Below, in pieces: positions 28,365-39,500 of a stretch of DNA of 41,763 nucleotides; the first letter of the stretch is position 1, and the number at the start of each line of letters is the position of its first letter. The notes beneath the pieces were generated by a model. The model did no database searches. It saw only the letters and a program-made list of their open reading frames with translations, and was not told the DNA's origin. The position numbers and the translations under genes are program-made. This DNA is from an uncultured Rhizobiaceae group bacterium (lineage in GTDB: Bacteria; Pseudomonadota; Alphaproteobacteria; Rhizobiales; Rhizobiaceae): positions 1-41,763 of the forward strand of contig CALHCF010000011.1 of assembly GCA_937930635.1 (NCBI GenBank), given 5' to 3'.

Positions 28365-30404
28365 ATGCCAACCTCACGGTTTCAACCTTCATTCGGCGGA
28401 GGTGTTGTTGGTCCCGCCCTTTATGGTCGAATAGACACGCAAAAGTACGATGTTGCGCTGCGGGTAGGGCATAACTGTTTCATCCACGTGCACGGCGGCG
28501 TAAGCAACCGGGCGGGAACCCATTTTGTTGCCGAGGTGATGGACAGCACAAAGAAGCACAGGCTCTTGCCGTTTCGGCGATCTCAGGAAGAAAACCTCGT
28601 TTTGGTGTTTGGCGATTCCGTCATGCGTGTTGTCGACGATGGCGACTGGTTGATGGATGGTGGCGCACCTTTCCAGACAGCAACGCCATACAATGAGGAT
28701 CAAGCCCAGGTTGTCGATTACGCTCAATCCGTTGATGTTGTTTATATGGCGCAGCACGAGGTTTATCCGCAAAAGCTGTCGCGAACAGATGTTGCCAGTT
28801 GGAATTTCTCAAACCTTCAAGTCAATCCAGACATTCCCGCGCCGACTGATTTTTCTGGCGTTGCTAATATCTTCGGCTCAGAGACTTACAAGTATAAGAT
28901 TGCAGCGGTAGCTGACGGGGTTGAGGGGTTGCCTTCCAATGAGATTGATGTTGTGTCTGACGACTTGGACGTGGACGGGCGAAAGATCACCCTGACATGG
29001 ACGCCTGTTGCTGGCGAAGAATACAACATCTACAAAGAGCGCAATGGTGTTTTCGGCTATATTGGTTTCACCGATACCGGCGAATTTGTTGACAACAACA
29101 TTGCTCAGGACTTGAGTAACACTCCGGTTCAGGTTGCCGAGAGGTTTCAAACGCCAAATGATTACCCGTCTGTGATCAGCCTTTTTCAGCAAAGGCTCAT
29201 TCCGGGCGGAAGCATCAATGAACCAGAGACCGTTTTCCCCTCCCGTATCGGCGGGTATGAGAACTTCACGCGCTCGCGTGTTCTTCGTGCAGACGACAGC
29301 TTTTCCAAATCGGTGACTGCGGATGGAATTGCAGAGGTTAAGTCAATGCTGCAGCTTCGGGAGCTGCTGATATTCACATCTTCTGGTGAGTTTTCTTTAA
29401 GCGGGCCGGAGGGCGTGTTGACTGCGACCAATCCGATTGAAACGCAGTTCGGTTATTCGGGCTCCAGGTCGGTCAAACCTCTTGTGGTGGAAGATACAGC
29501 CCTGTTTGTCGATCGTACGGGGCGACAGGTTCGGGATCTGCGATACGCATTCGAGCAGGATGGTTATTCCGGCAATGATCTGACGGTTTTTGTACCTCAA
29601 TATTTTCGTCAAAGTGAAATTGCAGGCTGGGCGTATGCTAAAAATCCGTTTTCTGTCGTCTGGGTCTATCTTGAGAACGGGCAGCTTCTCAGCCTGACTT
29701 ACAAGCGTGAACACCAGGTTTGGGCTTGGTGCGACCACGACTTGAGCGGCGGACTTGTTGAGCAGGCTGTGGTTATCCCGGAAGGCAAGGTGGATCGCCT
29801 TTATTTGCTCGTGAAACGAACCATCAACGGACAAGTCAAGCGCTATATCGAGCGCATGGATGATCGAGAATTTGTTGGTGTTGAAGACGCATGGTTTGTG
29901 GATTGCGGTATCAAATATGAAGGCGCAGCAACAACAACCATCACCGGGCTCGATCACCTTGAGGGCGAAACCGTTGTTGCTTTGGCAGATGGAAACGTTG
30001 AGGAGCGGCTGGTTGTGACTGTCGGGCAAGTGACGCTGCAGCGCGCCGCAACAAAAGTCATCGTTGGCTTGCCCTTTTATGCAGAAATTGAGAACCTCTC
30101 GCCTGCTGTTGAGTTGAAAGACGTTGGTTCGGCAAGAGGTCGGCCAATCAGCATCAACAAAGTCAACATTCAGGTGGAGCGTACCCGCGGCATCAAGGCT
30201 GGTCATTCGCGCGATCGACTTAACGAGATTGTTCAGACGAAAATTGACCTTTCGCGACCTATCGGGATGGAGACCGATATGGTGTCTATCCAGGTTTATC
30301 CGAATTGGAACAAGCAGGGCACAGTCATTGTCCGGCAGGATTACCCGTTGCCAATGACGATTTTGGGCCTTTCACCAGAAATCACCATTGGAAGGTCAGA
30401 CTGA
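28365..30404 (+). CDS. tail tubular protein B / nozzle (T7 gp12-like)
   Basis: 679 residues, starting immediately after the adaptor stop. The opening P-S-F-G-G-G-V-V-G-P-A-L-Y-G-R-I-D, then N-R-A-G-T-H-F-V-A-E and L-V-F-G-D-S-V-M-R-V typify nozzle proteins of short-tailed phages; the long beta-rich body is consistent with stacked beta-propeller domains. Hexamers form the tail tube tip to which spikes attach. Confidence 0.92.
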   Translation: MPTSRFQPSFGGGVVGPALYGRIDTQKYDVALRVGHNCFIHVHGGVSNRAGTHFVAEVMDSTKKHRLLPFRRSQEENLVLVFGDSVMRVVDDGDWLMDGGAPFQTATPYNEDQAQVVDYAQSVDVVYMAQHEVYPQKLSRTDVASWNFSNLQVNPDIPAPTDFSGVANIFGSETYKYKIAAVADGVEGLPSNEIDVVSDDLDVDGRKITLTWTPVAGEEYNIYKERNGVFGYIGFTDTGEFVDNNIAQDLSNTPVQVAERFQTPNDYPSVISLFQQRLIPGGSINEPETVFPSRIGGYENFTRSRVLRADDSFSKSVTADGIAEVKSMLQLRELLIFTSSGEFSLSGPEGVLTATNPIETQFGYSGSRSVKPLVVEDTALFVDRTGRQVRDLRYAFEQDGYSGNDLTVFVPQYFRQSEIAGWAYAKNPFSVVWVYLENGQLLSLTYKREHQVWAWCDHDLSGGLVEQAVVIPEGKVDRLYLLVKRTINGQVKRYIERMDDREFVGVEDAWFVDCGIKYEGAATTTITGLDHLEGETVVALADGNVEERLVVTVGQVTLQRAATKVIVGLPFYAEIENLSPAVELKDVGSARGRPISINKVNIQVERTRGIKAGHSRDRLNEIVQTKIDLSRPIGMETDMVSIQVYPNWNKQGTVIVRQDYPLPMTILGLSPEITIGRSD

Positions 30405-30883
30405 TGGCTCATGTGGTGATCAAGGATTTCGAAGAACATGACGCCCGGCTGATGGCTCAAAGCATGCGCCCAATGGATCGGCTTGAGTATCGGGTTATGG
30501 CTCAGGGCGCGCCAATTGAGGCTGGAATGCTTCATATGCGCGCTGTGTCTGATCTGGCAAAAGCTGCTTATGTTGATGGAAAGTTGCTTTGCTGTTGGGG
30601 GCGCATTCGCAAAACGATATTGAGCGGCGAGTGCTGTCCGTGGATGGTGGCTACACCTTTGATTGACGATCGCACGGCGCGCCGGATTTTCATTCAACGT
30701 TCCCCAAAAATCATTGATGACTTAACGGGTGGCTTCAACAGGGCGTGGAACATGGTCTATGAGGGCAATAAAGTGACGATTCGCTGGCTAAAATGGGCGG
30801 GGTTCAAATTCGTTGGTGAGCCGCTTGTGGTGGATGGATATAAGTTTCTGCCTTTTGAGAAAGGAAATACCGATGTGCGTTGA
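30404..30883 (+). CDS. internal virion protein, T7 gp13-like (DUF2833, GNAT-like fold)
   Basis: 159 residues from ATG 30404 overlapping the nozzle stop (TGATG). The C-terminal half (F-N-R-A-W-N-M-V-Y-E-G-N, T-I-R-W-L-K-W-A-G-F-K-F, Y-K-F-L-P-F) lines up with T7 gp13, an acetyltransferase-like protein needed for assembling the internal core, though no acetyl transfer is known. It is encoded ahead of the other ejection proteins, as in T7. Confidence 0.8.
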   Translation: MAHVVIKDFEEHDARLMAQSMRPMDRLEYRVMAQGAPIEAGMLHMRAVSDLAKAAYVDGKLLCCWGRIRKTILSGECCPWMVATPLIDDRTARRIFIQRSPKIIDDLTGGFNRAWNMVYEGNKVTIRWLKWAGFKFVGEPLVVDGYKFLPFEKGNTDVR

Positions 30884-31463
30884 TCCGGTTTCATTGACAA
30901 CAATTGGCTCTACAATTGCCGGGGCCGTCAGCTCAGTCGGTAGCGCGCTGGGCGGGGCAAGCACTCTGTTTGGTGTTGGGTCGGGCCTTTTGGGGGCTTA
31001 TGCTACATATCAGAACGGGCGCGCCCAGGCTTCCGCCCTGGAACAGCAGGCAGCCGATCAGGAGCGTTCGGCGCGCCAAAGACTTGAGCAGGGGCGAGAA
31101 GAAAGCGACAGACGGCGCAGAGCCGGTGCCATTCAACTCGGCAATCAGCGCGCGGCACTGGCGGCCAATGGGGTTGATGTTGAAGGGGAGCTTGCAATTG
31201 ATTTGCTGGACGATAGTTCGCAGGTGATTGATGAAGATGCCTTTTCTATCAGGGAAAACTCTCGCCGTGACGCAACCTCACTTTCACAGCAATCTGCAAA
31301 CTCGTTAACTCAGGCAGCAAATGCGCGCTCCGAAGGAACTTTCGGCGCAATTTCAACCGTCTTGACCACAGGCGCTAAGGTTGGATCTAAATTCAGCAGG
31401 TATGCGCAGCCTCCTCGCCAAACTGACAGTTGGCGAGGATTGAGAACGGCGAGGGCCTATTAA
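30873..31463 (+). CDS. internal virion protein (T7 gp14-like ejection protein)
   Basis: 196 residues from ATG 30873 (GAAAGGA upstream), overlapping the previous gene. Residues 5-50 are Gly/Ser/Ala-rich and hydrophobic, then a long Gln/Arg/Glu/Ala helix (55-105), and A-L-A-A-N-G-V-D-V-E-G. This profile, hydrophobic start plus helical body, is shared by gp14-type proteins that form the outer-membrane pore during DNA ejection. Identified by position and profile. Confidence 0.75.
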   Translation: MCVDPVSLTTIGSTIAGAVSSVGSALGGASTLFGVGSGLLGAYATYQNGRAQASALEQQAADQERSARQRLEQGREESDRRRRAGAIQLGNQRAALAANGVDVEGELAIDLLDDSSQVIDEDAFSIRENSRRDATSLSQQSANSLTQAANARSEGTFGAISTVLTTGAKVGSKFSRYAQPPRQTDSWRGLRTARAY

Positions 31464-33589
31464 TGGCACTCGTTCCACGCGCTCGCCATCAAGCCGCCAC
31501 GGTTGCACCACAACGGGTTGTACCCGTGCAGGCCGCACGAACCGGGGTAGGTCAGCTTGCCCGCGGCTTAAACGATGTCTCGAACAGTCTTGATGTCTAT
31601 CAGGATGAAATTGATACGGCTGCAGCCAAGGAAGCCGACACCAAGTTTTCAGATGAAGTGAGGCAGCTTCTATACGAGGATGGTTCTGGATTCATGAACC
31701 GCCTAGGCGGCAACGCTGTAAACGAGCGCGACAGCGTCAGCAAGCGGCTCAAAGAGAGGCAGGACGAAATTCTGGGTGGTTTGAGCGGGAGTGCTCGAAA
31801 AAAGGCTCAGGGGGCTATTGAGGGTCGTTATCAGGGTGCTTTGCAGCGTATTGACCGTCATTCATCAAGTCAGCGCAGAACTTACCTGAACGACACAGCA
31901 AATGCTCGCGTTTCATCTGCCATTAATGACGCTATTTTTGATCCTGAAAAAGTTCAGGAAAGCATCAAGATTGCTATTCAGGAAGCCCAGGACGCCGGCG
32001 CTCGTAATGGTTCATCGCCAGAAGTTGTCAGAGGGCAGATTGCAGAGGCTCAAACAAAAATTCATTCGGGTATCGTCAAGCGCATAGCGGCTCAGTCACC
32101 TGTCGAAGCGATGCGCTATCTGCAAGACAACAAGAAGAAAATGCTTGGTTCTGAGGTCGCGAGCCTGACTGGTCAGCTTGCGCCAGCCGTCAAAGAATAT
32201 AAGGGGCGACAGGCCGGGCGGAAAGCTTTTGCAGATGAGAATTCGGATGCAAATAGATTGAGAAATAAATTAATGAGCCGTGGTCTGCCTCCGCATATTG
32301 CTGAGGCATTTGTGATGAACTTCCAAGATGAAAGCGGCTTAGATTCAGGGCGCAATGAAGAGAGCCCAATTGTGCCAGGGTCGCGCGGTGGTTGGGGTCT
32401 TTATCAGTTGACGGGCCCAAGACGCAGACGGTTTGAGTCGTTTGCCCGCGCCCGCGGCGTGTCAGTCTCAGATGAAGATACTCAACTTGATTTCTTGATG
32501 GAGGAGTTGTCGGGTTCAGAGAAATCCGCTGGTGATGTAATTATGAGCGCAGGTACGCGAGAAGCTGCGGCTGTCGCCATTGTCAATAAATTTTTACGCC
32601 CTTCTGAGCAGCATAGGGCGCGACGCGCACGGAAATATGCGGGCGGCAAGTTTAATTTCAAGTCGGCGGGTAAATCAAAATCTCGCAGTTTAGCGGACAT
32701 TGCCGATCCTGCAGAGAGGTCTGCAGCGCTTCGAGAGTACAAATTGCTTGCTGGCGTTCAAGCCAAGGAAGCTGATGCGGCGCGCGAGAGGGCCGCCGAT
32801 GCTGCATTTAAATTGATTGAGGATGGCGGGAACGTTAACGACTTGCCAATTGATTTTAGGAAAAGCCTTGGTCAAGAGGAGATGTCCAGCCTTCGCACCT
32901 ATCAAGACAAGGTGGCATCTGGACAGAAGGTCGAAACTGACCCTGAACAGTATGTTTTGCTGTCGAAGATAGCGAGCCAAAATCCTGATGGTTTTGTTAG
33001 ACTGAACCCGGCTGCCTGGCGCGACAAGCTTGATGATGGCGATTTTCAGAAATTCGTTGATTTGCAGCGCACAATCAGAACGCAAGGGCGCAAGGAAGCT
33101 AAAAAGGCTTCAATCCTTGTTGATGCACCAACGATAAGTTCACTTCGAACAGCGTCCAGCGCGGCGCTGAAAGCTGCTGGTTTGACAACAAAGAGTACGC
33201 CAAAGGCTGTTGCAGCGTTTGAGCGCGAGATTGTGGAATGGGCCGATACATTCACTCGCAAAGAAAACAAAACCCCAACACCTCTTGAGGTGAACGAGAA
33301 AATTTCAAGGATGCTGACGCCAGTTGTTTTGGACCCTAAAGGCTGGACAGGGAGAAACCGGGAGCAGAAGGGTGCGGCATTCCAGATTGATTACGATGGC
33401 AACCCTCTTGATCCAGATGACGACATAACTCTTTCTGATGTGCGGGGGGCAACAATCCAGATTAACGGACAAGATGTTGAGGGCGACATCCTTGATAGAT
33501 TTGTTGGTGGTTTCACGGAGGCTATGGGTAGGAATCCTACTGCGCAAGAGGTGATTGATGGGCTTGTTGAAAGTGGTATTTTTCAATGA
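31463..33589 (+). CDS. internal virion protein with phage tail lysozyme domain
   Basis: 708 residues from ATG 31463, overlapping the previous TAA. Residues 1-250 are helical. Residues about 265-400 form a lysozyme-like domain: G-L-P-P-H-I-A-E-A-F, then N-F-Q-D-E-S-G-L-D (catalytic Glu near 290) and G-G-W-G-L-Y-Q-L-T-G-P-R-R, as in Phage_lysozyme2 (PF18013). The rest (410-708) is helical and charged. It probably digests murein locally so the ejection tunnel can cross the cell wall. Confidence 0.87.
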   Translation: MALVPRARHQAATVAPQRVVPVQAARTGVGQLARGLNDVSNSLDVYQDEIDTAAAKEADTKFSDEVRQLLYEDGSGFMNRLGGNAVNERDSVSKRLKERQDEILGGLSGSARKKAQGAIEGRYQGALQRIDRHSSSQRRTYLNDTANARVSSAINDAIFDPEKVQESIKIAIQEAQDAGARNGSSPEVVRGQIAEAQTKIHSGIVKRIAAQSPVEAMRYLQDNKKKMLGSEVASLTGQLAPAVKEYKGRQAGRKAFADENSDANRLRNKLMSRGLPPHIAEAFVMNFQDESGLDSGRNEESPIVPGSRGGWGLYQLTGPRRRRFESFARARGVSVSDEDTQLDFLMEELSGSEKSAGDVIMSAGTREAAAVAIVNKFLRPSEQHRARRARKYAGGKFNFKSAGKSKSRSLADIADPAERSAALREYKLLAGVQAKEADAARERAADAAFKLIEDGGNVNDLPIDFRKSLGQEEMSSLRTYQDKVASGQKVETDPEQYVLLSKIASQNPDGFVRLNPAAWRDKLDDGDFQKFVDLQRTIRTQGRKEAKKASILVDAPTISSLRTASSAALKAAGLTTKSTPKAVAAFEREIVEWADTFTRKENKTPTPLEVNEKISRMLTPVVLDPKGWTGRNREQKGAAFQIDYDGNPLDPDDDITLSDVRGATIQINGQDVEGDILDRFVGGFTEAMGRNPTAQEVIDGLVESGIFQ

Positions 33590-36500
33590 GCGAGTTTGAT
33601 GATTTTTTCAGGAAAAAGAAACGCGAGGCGGCAGCGCAGGCGGCGACGAATGTACTGATAAGTCCTGACGATCCAGACCAGCTCGCTCAGGACAGAGCTA
33701 TTGCATCGCAGTTAAAAATACCGACAGGCGTTGTAAGCCAGTCGCCGGGCATGTTTGAAAACCAAATCAAGCAAAAACAGGATACCGAAAGTCTGCTTGA
33801 TGCAGATAAAATTCGCGGTTGGCTTCAAGATCCAGAAAACGCCGCTTTGGCAAAGGATGATGTTGAAGCGCTGACAGGAATGGAGCGCATATTCAAATCG
33901 TTTCAGCAGGGCGACGCAGAAGGTATCGTCCGGTCTCAAAGATTTGCGCGTGATGCCGGCGCTTCGTTGGAAACATCGGCATTGGGGCGTATGCTGGACC
34001 GGGGCAGCGAAACGTTTGACGGCACATTTTTGACAAATGCGGACGGTGAGCCGAATGTCTTGGGTCGTATTGCCAACTCTTTTCGCAGTTCAGCGGCTGA
34101 TACTGATGGCGTTCCACGCTCTTTTGTTGGGGGTGATCGGGTAACGCTTGAGCAGAGGTTTAACGCCCTCAAGAACAAACCCTTGAATGCCATTGGGCGG
34201 GATGCTGAAAGACGGTCTGAGCAGTTCAAGGCTGAGGGCTTTGCCCCCCGGAGTTACAAGGACGTGAGCGGCATAGGTTCCGCGTTCATGTTCATTGCTG
34301 AAAACCTCAGCGCGTCAGCAGCGGATATGGCTGTGGTTATGGCGTCTGGCGGCTTTGCGCCAGTGCTGCAATATTCGCTGTCAGCAGGAGAAGTCAATCA
34401 AGAATTGAGTGAGAAAACCGATCTGAGCCATGACCAGCGAATTGCAGTCGCTTCGGGGACAGGGGTTGTCATGGCTGGACTCGAGATGTTTGGGCTTGCG
34501 AAGGTGCTTGGCGACTTGCTGCCTGGGCAGCTTGCTACAAACGCGCTGGACGGGGTGCTGGCTGACAAACTCGTCAAAAATGGACTGAGCGTTGCGGCTG
34601 CAAAGACCTTGCAAGCTGGCATAGCGGAGGGGTCAACCGAGTTGATCCAAGAGGGGCTTGTTGTCGGCGTTACATCTCTTTCTGGCGGTCAGTATAAAGA
34701 AGGTGAGGTTATTGACCGATTGACAAATTCATTCCTGACGGGCGGTGCTATTGGCGTTGGGCTTCGCGGCGGTGTCGAGATACCAACGGCGGCAGGCAAA
34801 CAATTTGTACGATTGGCTGGGAAGGCTATGCGGTCGGGAGGCAGCCGAGAGAAGCTGGCGCAATTGGACTCTGTTGTTGAAGCGTCCAACTTGAAGCGTC
34901 GCGCGCCCGACAAATTGCTCGATGCACTGGAGGCGGCAGGATCGGCGGATTTGAACTTGTATGTTCCTGCGCAGGACGTTCTGGAATATTTTCAATCACA
35001 AAATCTGAGCGATGCAGAGGTTGAGCGGTGGGGCGTTTCCCCTGAAACTTTTGCGGAAAAGGTCGCCAGTGGTGGCGATATTATAATTCCGGCTGCGGAT
35101 TACGCAGCAAATATTGCCGGGACAGACGACGCTGATTGGTTGCGCGTGAATGCGGTCTTTGATCCTGACGAAATGTCACCGGCACAGGTACAACGCTTCA
35201 ATGAAGAAGCTGCTGAGGCGTTTCAGCAGGCTCATGACGAAATGCTTGAACGGCAGAGATTGGAGCAAGAGGGTCAGTCCAGCGACGCTCAGATTCATGA
35301 TGGTATTTACTCGCAATTGCGAGCCGCTGGACGGTCGGTTGATGTCGCTCGAAGTGAGGCAAGGGTGTGGCAATCATTCTGGAATACCATGGCAGAACGT
35401 TATGGTGACGACCCGCTTGAAATGGCGCGCCGATTTGGTGTTCGCATTCAAGGGCCCAACCGGGAGATTGTTGCCGGGCGCAGGCGTGGCGAGTTTGATA
35501 TCATGCTTAACACCTTGCGCCGTTCGGATAATAAGGCGTCCGGGCGCAGTTTAATTGATTTTCTTGTCAGTCGAGGTGGGCTGCAAGACTTTGGCGGCGA
35601 TATCTCAGCCCTCGATCCGCCAAAGGGGCTTGTTTCGGCAACGCGCTCAGACCGTGAAAAACAACAATTGAACCTTGATGGAACTCCGGTGCCGATCCCA
35701 GGAGAGGGGTTGGACGTGGCCGGTCGGGCTGCGGTTGATGCAGGGTATTTCCCTGAGCTTTTGGCGACAATTGCTGACAACAATCTGGGGCAAGAGGCTG
35801 ACCTTGTTCAACCTCTTCTGGACGCGATAGGGGAGGAACTGGCTGGAAACCCAAGGTATTTGGATGGAGAGGGGCCAGATGCAGACCTTGAGGCTCTGGC
35901 AGAGGAATTGGACCGGGCAGGAATTGATCTTGCCCAGACAAACGATGCCATTGTTGAAGCGCTTGAGCAAGTTGCATCAGATGGCGGTCAATATTTTCAG
36001 AATGGCGACACCCAGCGCGGATCCATCCTGTTCCCGCAAGGTGGTTTGGCTGAGGGTGAAACTGTAATCAACCTGTTTGAGCGCGCTGATCTGTCAACGT
36101 TCTTGCATGAAAGCGGTCATTTTTTCCTTGAAGCATTCACTGAGCTGGCATCGCAGGATGGTGCGCCGGCAGACATGAAGTCTGATTTGGCTTCAATTCG
36201 CGAGTTCCTAGGTGTGGAGGACGGTCAGTCACTTGAAACAGGGCATCATGAAAAATGGGCGCGAGCGTTTGAGGGGTATGCGCTGGAAGGCAGGGCGCCC
36301 TCCCTTGCTTTGGCTGATGCATTTTCACGTTTCAAGTCATGGTTGATGCGGATATACCGCTCTGCGCGCGATCTTGACGCAAAGCTGACGCCGCAAATTC
36401 GAGATGTCATGGACCGTATGCTTGCGACTGAAAGCGAGATTGCAGAGGCTCGCGAGAGCGCTTCTATGCGTCCGCTGTTTAGCGAAAAGGCGCCTGACGG

Positions 36501-39500
36501 CATGGCTGATGGCGATTATAAGACCTATCAGCGTATGGCTCGCCGCTCAGTCGAGCAGGCCGATCAACGCCTATTGAAAAAAACAATGGCTAAGGTCAAG
36601 CGCGAGCGTGAGGCATGGTATAAAACAGAGCGCTCCTCGATTCGACTGGGGGTTGAGGGCGAAATTAATTCTCAGCGCGAGCATCGCCTGGTTGAGATGC
36701 TGGCAAATCAGCAGTGGCTTGGTTCTGACCGCGAAGTTCCCGACATGCAGATTGACCGTGCTCAATTGGTTGAGATGATGGGTGAAGGGGTTCTCCCTGA
36801 ATTGAGTCGCAAAAGACTTGGAGGAAAGCGAGGGATTTACGGCAAAGATGGCGAGGCTCCCCAGGCTGTCTCCGACTTCTTCGGCTTTCAGTCCGTTACT
36901 GAAATGGTTGAGATATTGCAGAATATGCCAAAACGGATTGATGCGATAGAATTGGAGACTGATCGCCGCATGACAGAGCGGTATGGCGATCCTCTCAATG
37001 ATGGTTCGATCGAGGAGGAGGCTCTGCTTGCTATTCATTCTGACCAGCAAGCGGCCACGGTTATTGCAGAGGTTAAGCATTTGAACCGGCGCGTGGGGCG
37101 CAGGACAGTCAACAATACAGCCAAGGTTTATAAAGCGCGAGCACGTCAGTTAATAAATGATATGCCTGTTCGCGATATCATGCGTCCTGACGTGTTTTTG
37201 AACGCCGAAAGGAAGGCTGCGCGCGAGGCTGAGAAGGCGTTTGCACAAGTGGCGCGTCAGGGCGGCGCTGCCGAAAAGGCCCTTAACACGGCGGCTGCGG
37301 CGAAAGAGCGTCAACTTCTGAACCATTATCTCTATCGGGAAGCCAGAGATGCCGATGCGTGGGTTCGCAAGGGTCGCGAGAAAGCCCGATCATACGATGC
37401 AAAGAAAACCAGGGAGAAGATCGGCGCAGGTTTCATCGAGCAGATTGATGGTATCCTTGATCGGTTTGACTTCCGGGTTCGGTCAAATAAGCAGATTGAG
37501 CGCTCTGAGAGCCTGCGTGATTTTGTCCGGCGCATGACGGATGAAGGTCGCGAGGCTGAGTTAGCAATCTCCGACAAGCTGCTTGATGAAAGCAGGCGCA
37601 TGCACTTTACCCGACTTCCGGTTGGTGAGTTGCGCGGTGTATTTGATACACTGGACAATCTTGATCACATGGGCCGCATGAAGGGCAAACTGATCGAGAA
37701 AAAAAGAAGGCGCGACCTCAACAACACGGTTGATGCGTTCATTGAAAACTTTGAAAACAATGTAAAAAAGAAAGAGCCAGCCCGAACGAAAAGCAAAGGA
37801 GAGCAGCGGCGTAAGGATGCTCGTGATTACCTCAATCTGACGCTAAATGCAGACACGTTGCTGCGCGAAATCGATGGCTTTGAAGATCTGGGAACAGCTT
37901 ACTCAACTATTAAACAGCCTATCGACGAAGGCATGGCTCGATTGACAGAGCGGCGCTTGAAGATGGCCGAAGATCTTGACGAAATTTACAATGCTTACGA
38001 TGCTGCAACATTGCGTGATATGTCGAAAAAGCGCTCCGTTTCGGCGCTTGGCGGTGAGTTTACGCAGTGGGAGATCATCTCCATTGCCCTCAACACAGGT
38101 AACGCCGACAACTATCAGCGTTTAACAAACCCAAAGACTGAAAAAGGGTTCACTGAAGATCAGGTGAGCGCGGCGCTTCAAGAGCTCAGTGAGCAGGATT
38201 GGCGCACTGTTCAGTCATTGTGGGATTATATTGGCAGCTTTTGGCCTGAAATAGCCGATAAGGAAAAACGCACAACAAGTGTGGTTCCGAAGAAGGTTGA
38301 AAGCAAGCTGATGGTTGCTGCTCCTGATTTTGTGAAGGGCGGATATTATCCTATCAAATATGATTACCGATTGAGCGGGCGCGCGACAGAGCAGGATCAG
38401 CAGAGTTTGTCAGAGTCCCTTATGGGGGGGCGGTTCGGCAAGGCTCAAACTGCAAACGGACACACCAAAGAGCGTGCAACCAACGTGACGATGCCACTTG
38501 AGCTTGATCTGTCGGTTGCTCACTCACATCTGTCGCAGGTTCTGTATGATCTTGAGATTGGAGAGGCCGTTACGAATGCCTGGCGCATTATGCGGGATGA
38601 TCGCATTAAAGCTGCCTTTCTAAACAACGGAAAGCGCTCCGATCTTGAGGCGTTGGAGATATGGCTGCAAGACGTGGCTGCCGGTGATCGATATACTGCG
38701 CGAGGTATGGAAAAGGTCTGGCGACATTTGCGTTCAGGGTTCACCATCTCGCGGTTGGCTGTGAACATCTCAACAGCCCTTATTCAGCCTTCCGGATTGG
38801 CTCAGTCGGCTGTTGTAGTTGGAAAAAGGGCGATGGCGGCTGGCGTCGTTGATTTTGCAAAGCATCCTGGCCGGTGGACAGGCGAGGCGCTTGCTGCTTC
38901 GTCGTTCATGCGAGAACGTCAAACAACATTTGAGCGCGACATTTTCAATGTGGTTGGCGACCTTGAAGATGGGCCCGTTACAGGCAAGTGGTCGAAATTT
39001 CAGCGCGATATTGTCCTGCCCTTCTCATTTTTACTTATGCAAAAGGTCCAGTTCTACGTTGTGGACATGCCGACATGGGTTGGGGCTTACAACAAAGAGC
39101 TGAAAAACAGCGGGGATAATGAGCGAGCGCTGCTCTACGCTGACCGCATGGTCGCACGATCTCAGGGATCGGGCCTCATGTCGGACAGAGGTATGCTGGA
39201 ACGAGGAACAACTGACAGAAACAGCCGCCAGCGTGAATTGCCGCGTATGTTGACTGCGCTTGGGTCTTATATGTTTGCGAAGGGGAATGTTGCTTATGAA
39301 GCAACGATGAAAACTAATTTCAAAGATCCGGTCGAGGTCATGAAGTGGGCTGTGGACATAGCTTTGCTGTTTACGTTTGAAGCCGTTTTGTACAGCGCAG
39401 TAAAGGGGTTTGGCCCAGATGAAGATGAAGATCTGGCTGTTTGGCTTCTCAAAGAAACCGGTTTTTCAATGATGAGTACGGTTCCTGGGCTGCGAGAGGT

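Noticed and set aside
29397..30206. 269-codon minus-strand frame inside the nozzle gene
   Set aside because: No promoter, ribosome binding site or motif; the sense-strand protein is clear.
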